In this document: piece after piece, positions 4,748 to 5,384 of the stretch
Position numbering within the stretch: position 1 is the stretch's first letter
Layout of the letters: each line of letters begins with the position of its first letter
From: an uncultured Eubacteriales bacterium
GTDB taxonomy: Bacteria; Bacillota; Clostridia; Oscillospirales; Oscillospiraceae
NCBI GenBank assembly: GCA_900550615.1
Contig: URSX01000107.1
Span: forward strand, 1-5,384
Reading direction: 5' to 3'
DNA length: 5,384 nt
Program-made: the position numbers and the translations under genes
Notes under the pieces: model-generated
The model's database searches: none
Told to the model about the DNA's origin: nothing
The model's input: only the letters and a program-made list of their open reading frames with translations

Positions 4748-5384
4748 CGCTTCTCCCTCCCCCGCCCGGCGGGCCTATCTCCTGTCGGTGCGGCGGCAGC
4801 GGCGGCAGGCACGCCTGTGGCAGATCGCTCTGCTCCTGGGCCTTCTGGCCCTGTGGGAGCTGAGCTGCCGCCTGGGCCTTTCCGACGGGTTCCTCATCAG
4901 CAGTCCCAGCCGCATGGCCTCCACCTTTCTCGGCCTGTGCCGCAGCGGTGAGCTGTGGCGGCATATCGGGGTGTCCTGTGGGGAAACGGTCATCGGCTTC
5001 CTCTCCGGCACGGCCCTGGGCACGGCGGTGGCCGTGTGCATGTGGTGGTCGGGGAAGCTGGCCCGGATCCTGGACCCCTATCTGGTGGTGCTCAATGCCC
5101 TGCCCAAAACCGCCCTGGGTCCCATATTCATCGTCTGGATGGGTGCCGGTCCCGGGGCCATCATCGTCATGACCCTGGCCATTTCGCTGATCGTGACAAT
5201 TCTGAACATGTACCAGGGCTTTCTCTCCACGGATGTGGAGAAGATCCGTCTCATGCGATCTCTGGGTGCCAGCCGCTGGCAGATCCTGTGGCTGCTGGTG
5301 TTTCCGGCCAACGCGCCCACGCTGTTTTCCACCCTGAAGGTGAATGTGGGGCTGTCGTGGGTGGGCGTCATCATGGGTGAGTTT
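4740..5384 (+). CDS. ABC importer permease, NitT/TauT (SsuC/TauC-like) family, 3'-truncated by window end
   Basis: An open frame of 215 codons that continues past the window; about 35-50 residues are probably missing given the family's usual 250-270. It begins at GTG 4740, supported by AAGGAG (4724-4729) 10 nt upstream, and overlaps the ATPase stop by 8 nt. An early arginine-rich stretch (residues 10-25, RRAYLLSVRRQRRQAR) precedes the first membrane segment (28-45). Further hydrophobic segments lie at about 83-103, 116-134, 138-156 and 182-197. The family's ISSPSRM block (53-59), the LNALPKTALGPIFIVWMG region (118-135) and the EAA-loop equivalent EKIRLMRSLGASRW (167-180), which contacts the ATPase, are all present. 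In the EAA loop the usual Glu-Ala-Ala is replaced by LMRS before LGAS, a mild deviation. No substrate-binding protein is in view; it may lie downstream. Substrate unknown. Confidence 0.92.
   Translation, partial: MNSASPSPARRAYLLSVRRQRRQARLWQIALLLGLLALWELSCRLGLSDGFLISSPSRMASTFLGLCRSGELWRHIGVSCGETVIGFLSGTALGTAVAVCMWWSGKLARILDPYLVVLNALPKTALGPIFIVWMGAGPGAIIVMTLAISLIVTILNMYQGFLSTDVEKIRLMRSLGASRWQILWLLVFPANAPTLFSTLKVNVGLSWVGVIMGEF

Overview
The window looks like a chromosomal segment from a GC-rich, gut-type member of the Clostridia (Oscillospiraceae/Ruminococcaceae-like). The grounds are strong AAGGAGG-type ribosome binding sites, a GC-biased third codon position, tightly packed genes all on the + strand, and intergenic DNA made of GC-rich inverted repeats. 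Genus is not determined, and the taxonomic placement is inference from style, not from a marker gene.

Layout. Bases 1-279 are non-coding and hold at least four imperfect hairpin-forming repeats. A good housekeeping-type promoter (TTTACA-17 bp-TATACT, 280-308) then drives a compact five-gene cobamide operon (341-3832). Its genes are an AP-endonuclease-2/xylose-isomerase-like TIM-barrel protein (best candidate CbiR, a cobamide-remodelling hydrolase), cobT, cobU, cobS and a second, short CobU-like gene. Junctions are ATGA overlaps, a 1-nt gap, or an RBS lying on the upstream stop. The operon ends at a textbook rho-independent terminator (3843-3874). After a 117-nt spacer a second unit begins, with the ATPase and the first part of the permease of a NitT/TauT/SsuBC-type ABC importer. 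The permease starts with GTG and runs off the window end.

How the genes work together. CobU phosphorylates and guanylylates adenosylcobinamide, CobT activates a lower-ligand base to alpha-ribazole-phosphate, and CobS joins the two into a cobamide. This is the nucleotide-loop assembly (late B12) module. A CbiR-type enzyme in front would cut the nucleotide loop of imported cobamides, giving cobinamide-phosphate that the same operon could rebuild with a preferred lower ligand. The operon therefore reads as a possible self-contained cobamide remodelling/salvage cassette rather than only a biosynthetic one. Its most unusual point is two complementary CobU-like proteins. The long one keeps the P-loop and the catalytic His but has a diverged C-terminal third. 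The short one has a degenerate P-loop and no His region but keeps the canonical CobU C-terminus. No CobC-type phosphatase and no cobalamin riboswitch are visible in the window. The substrate of the ABC importer cannot be read from the sequence.
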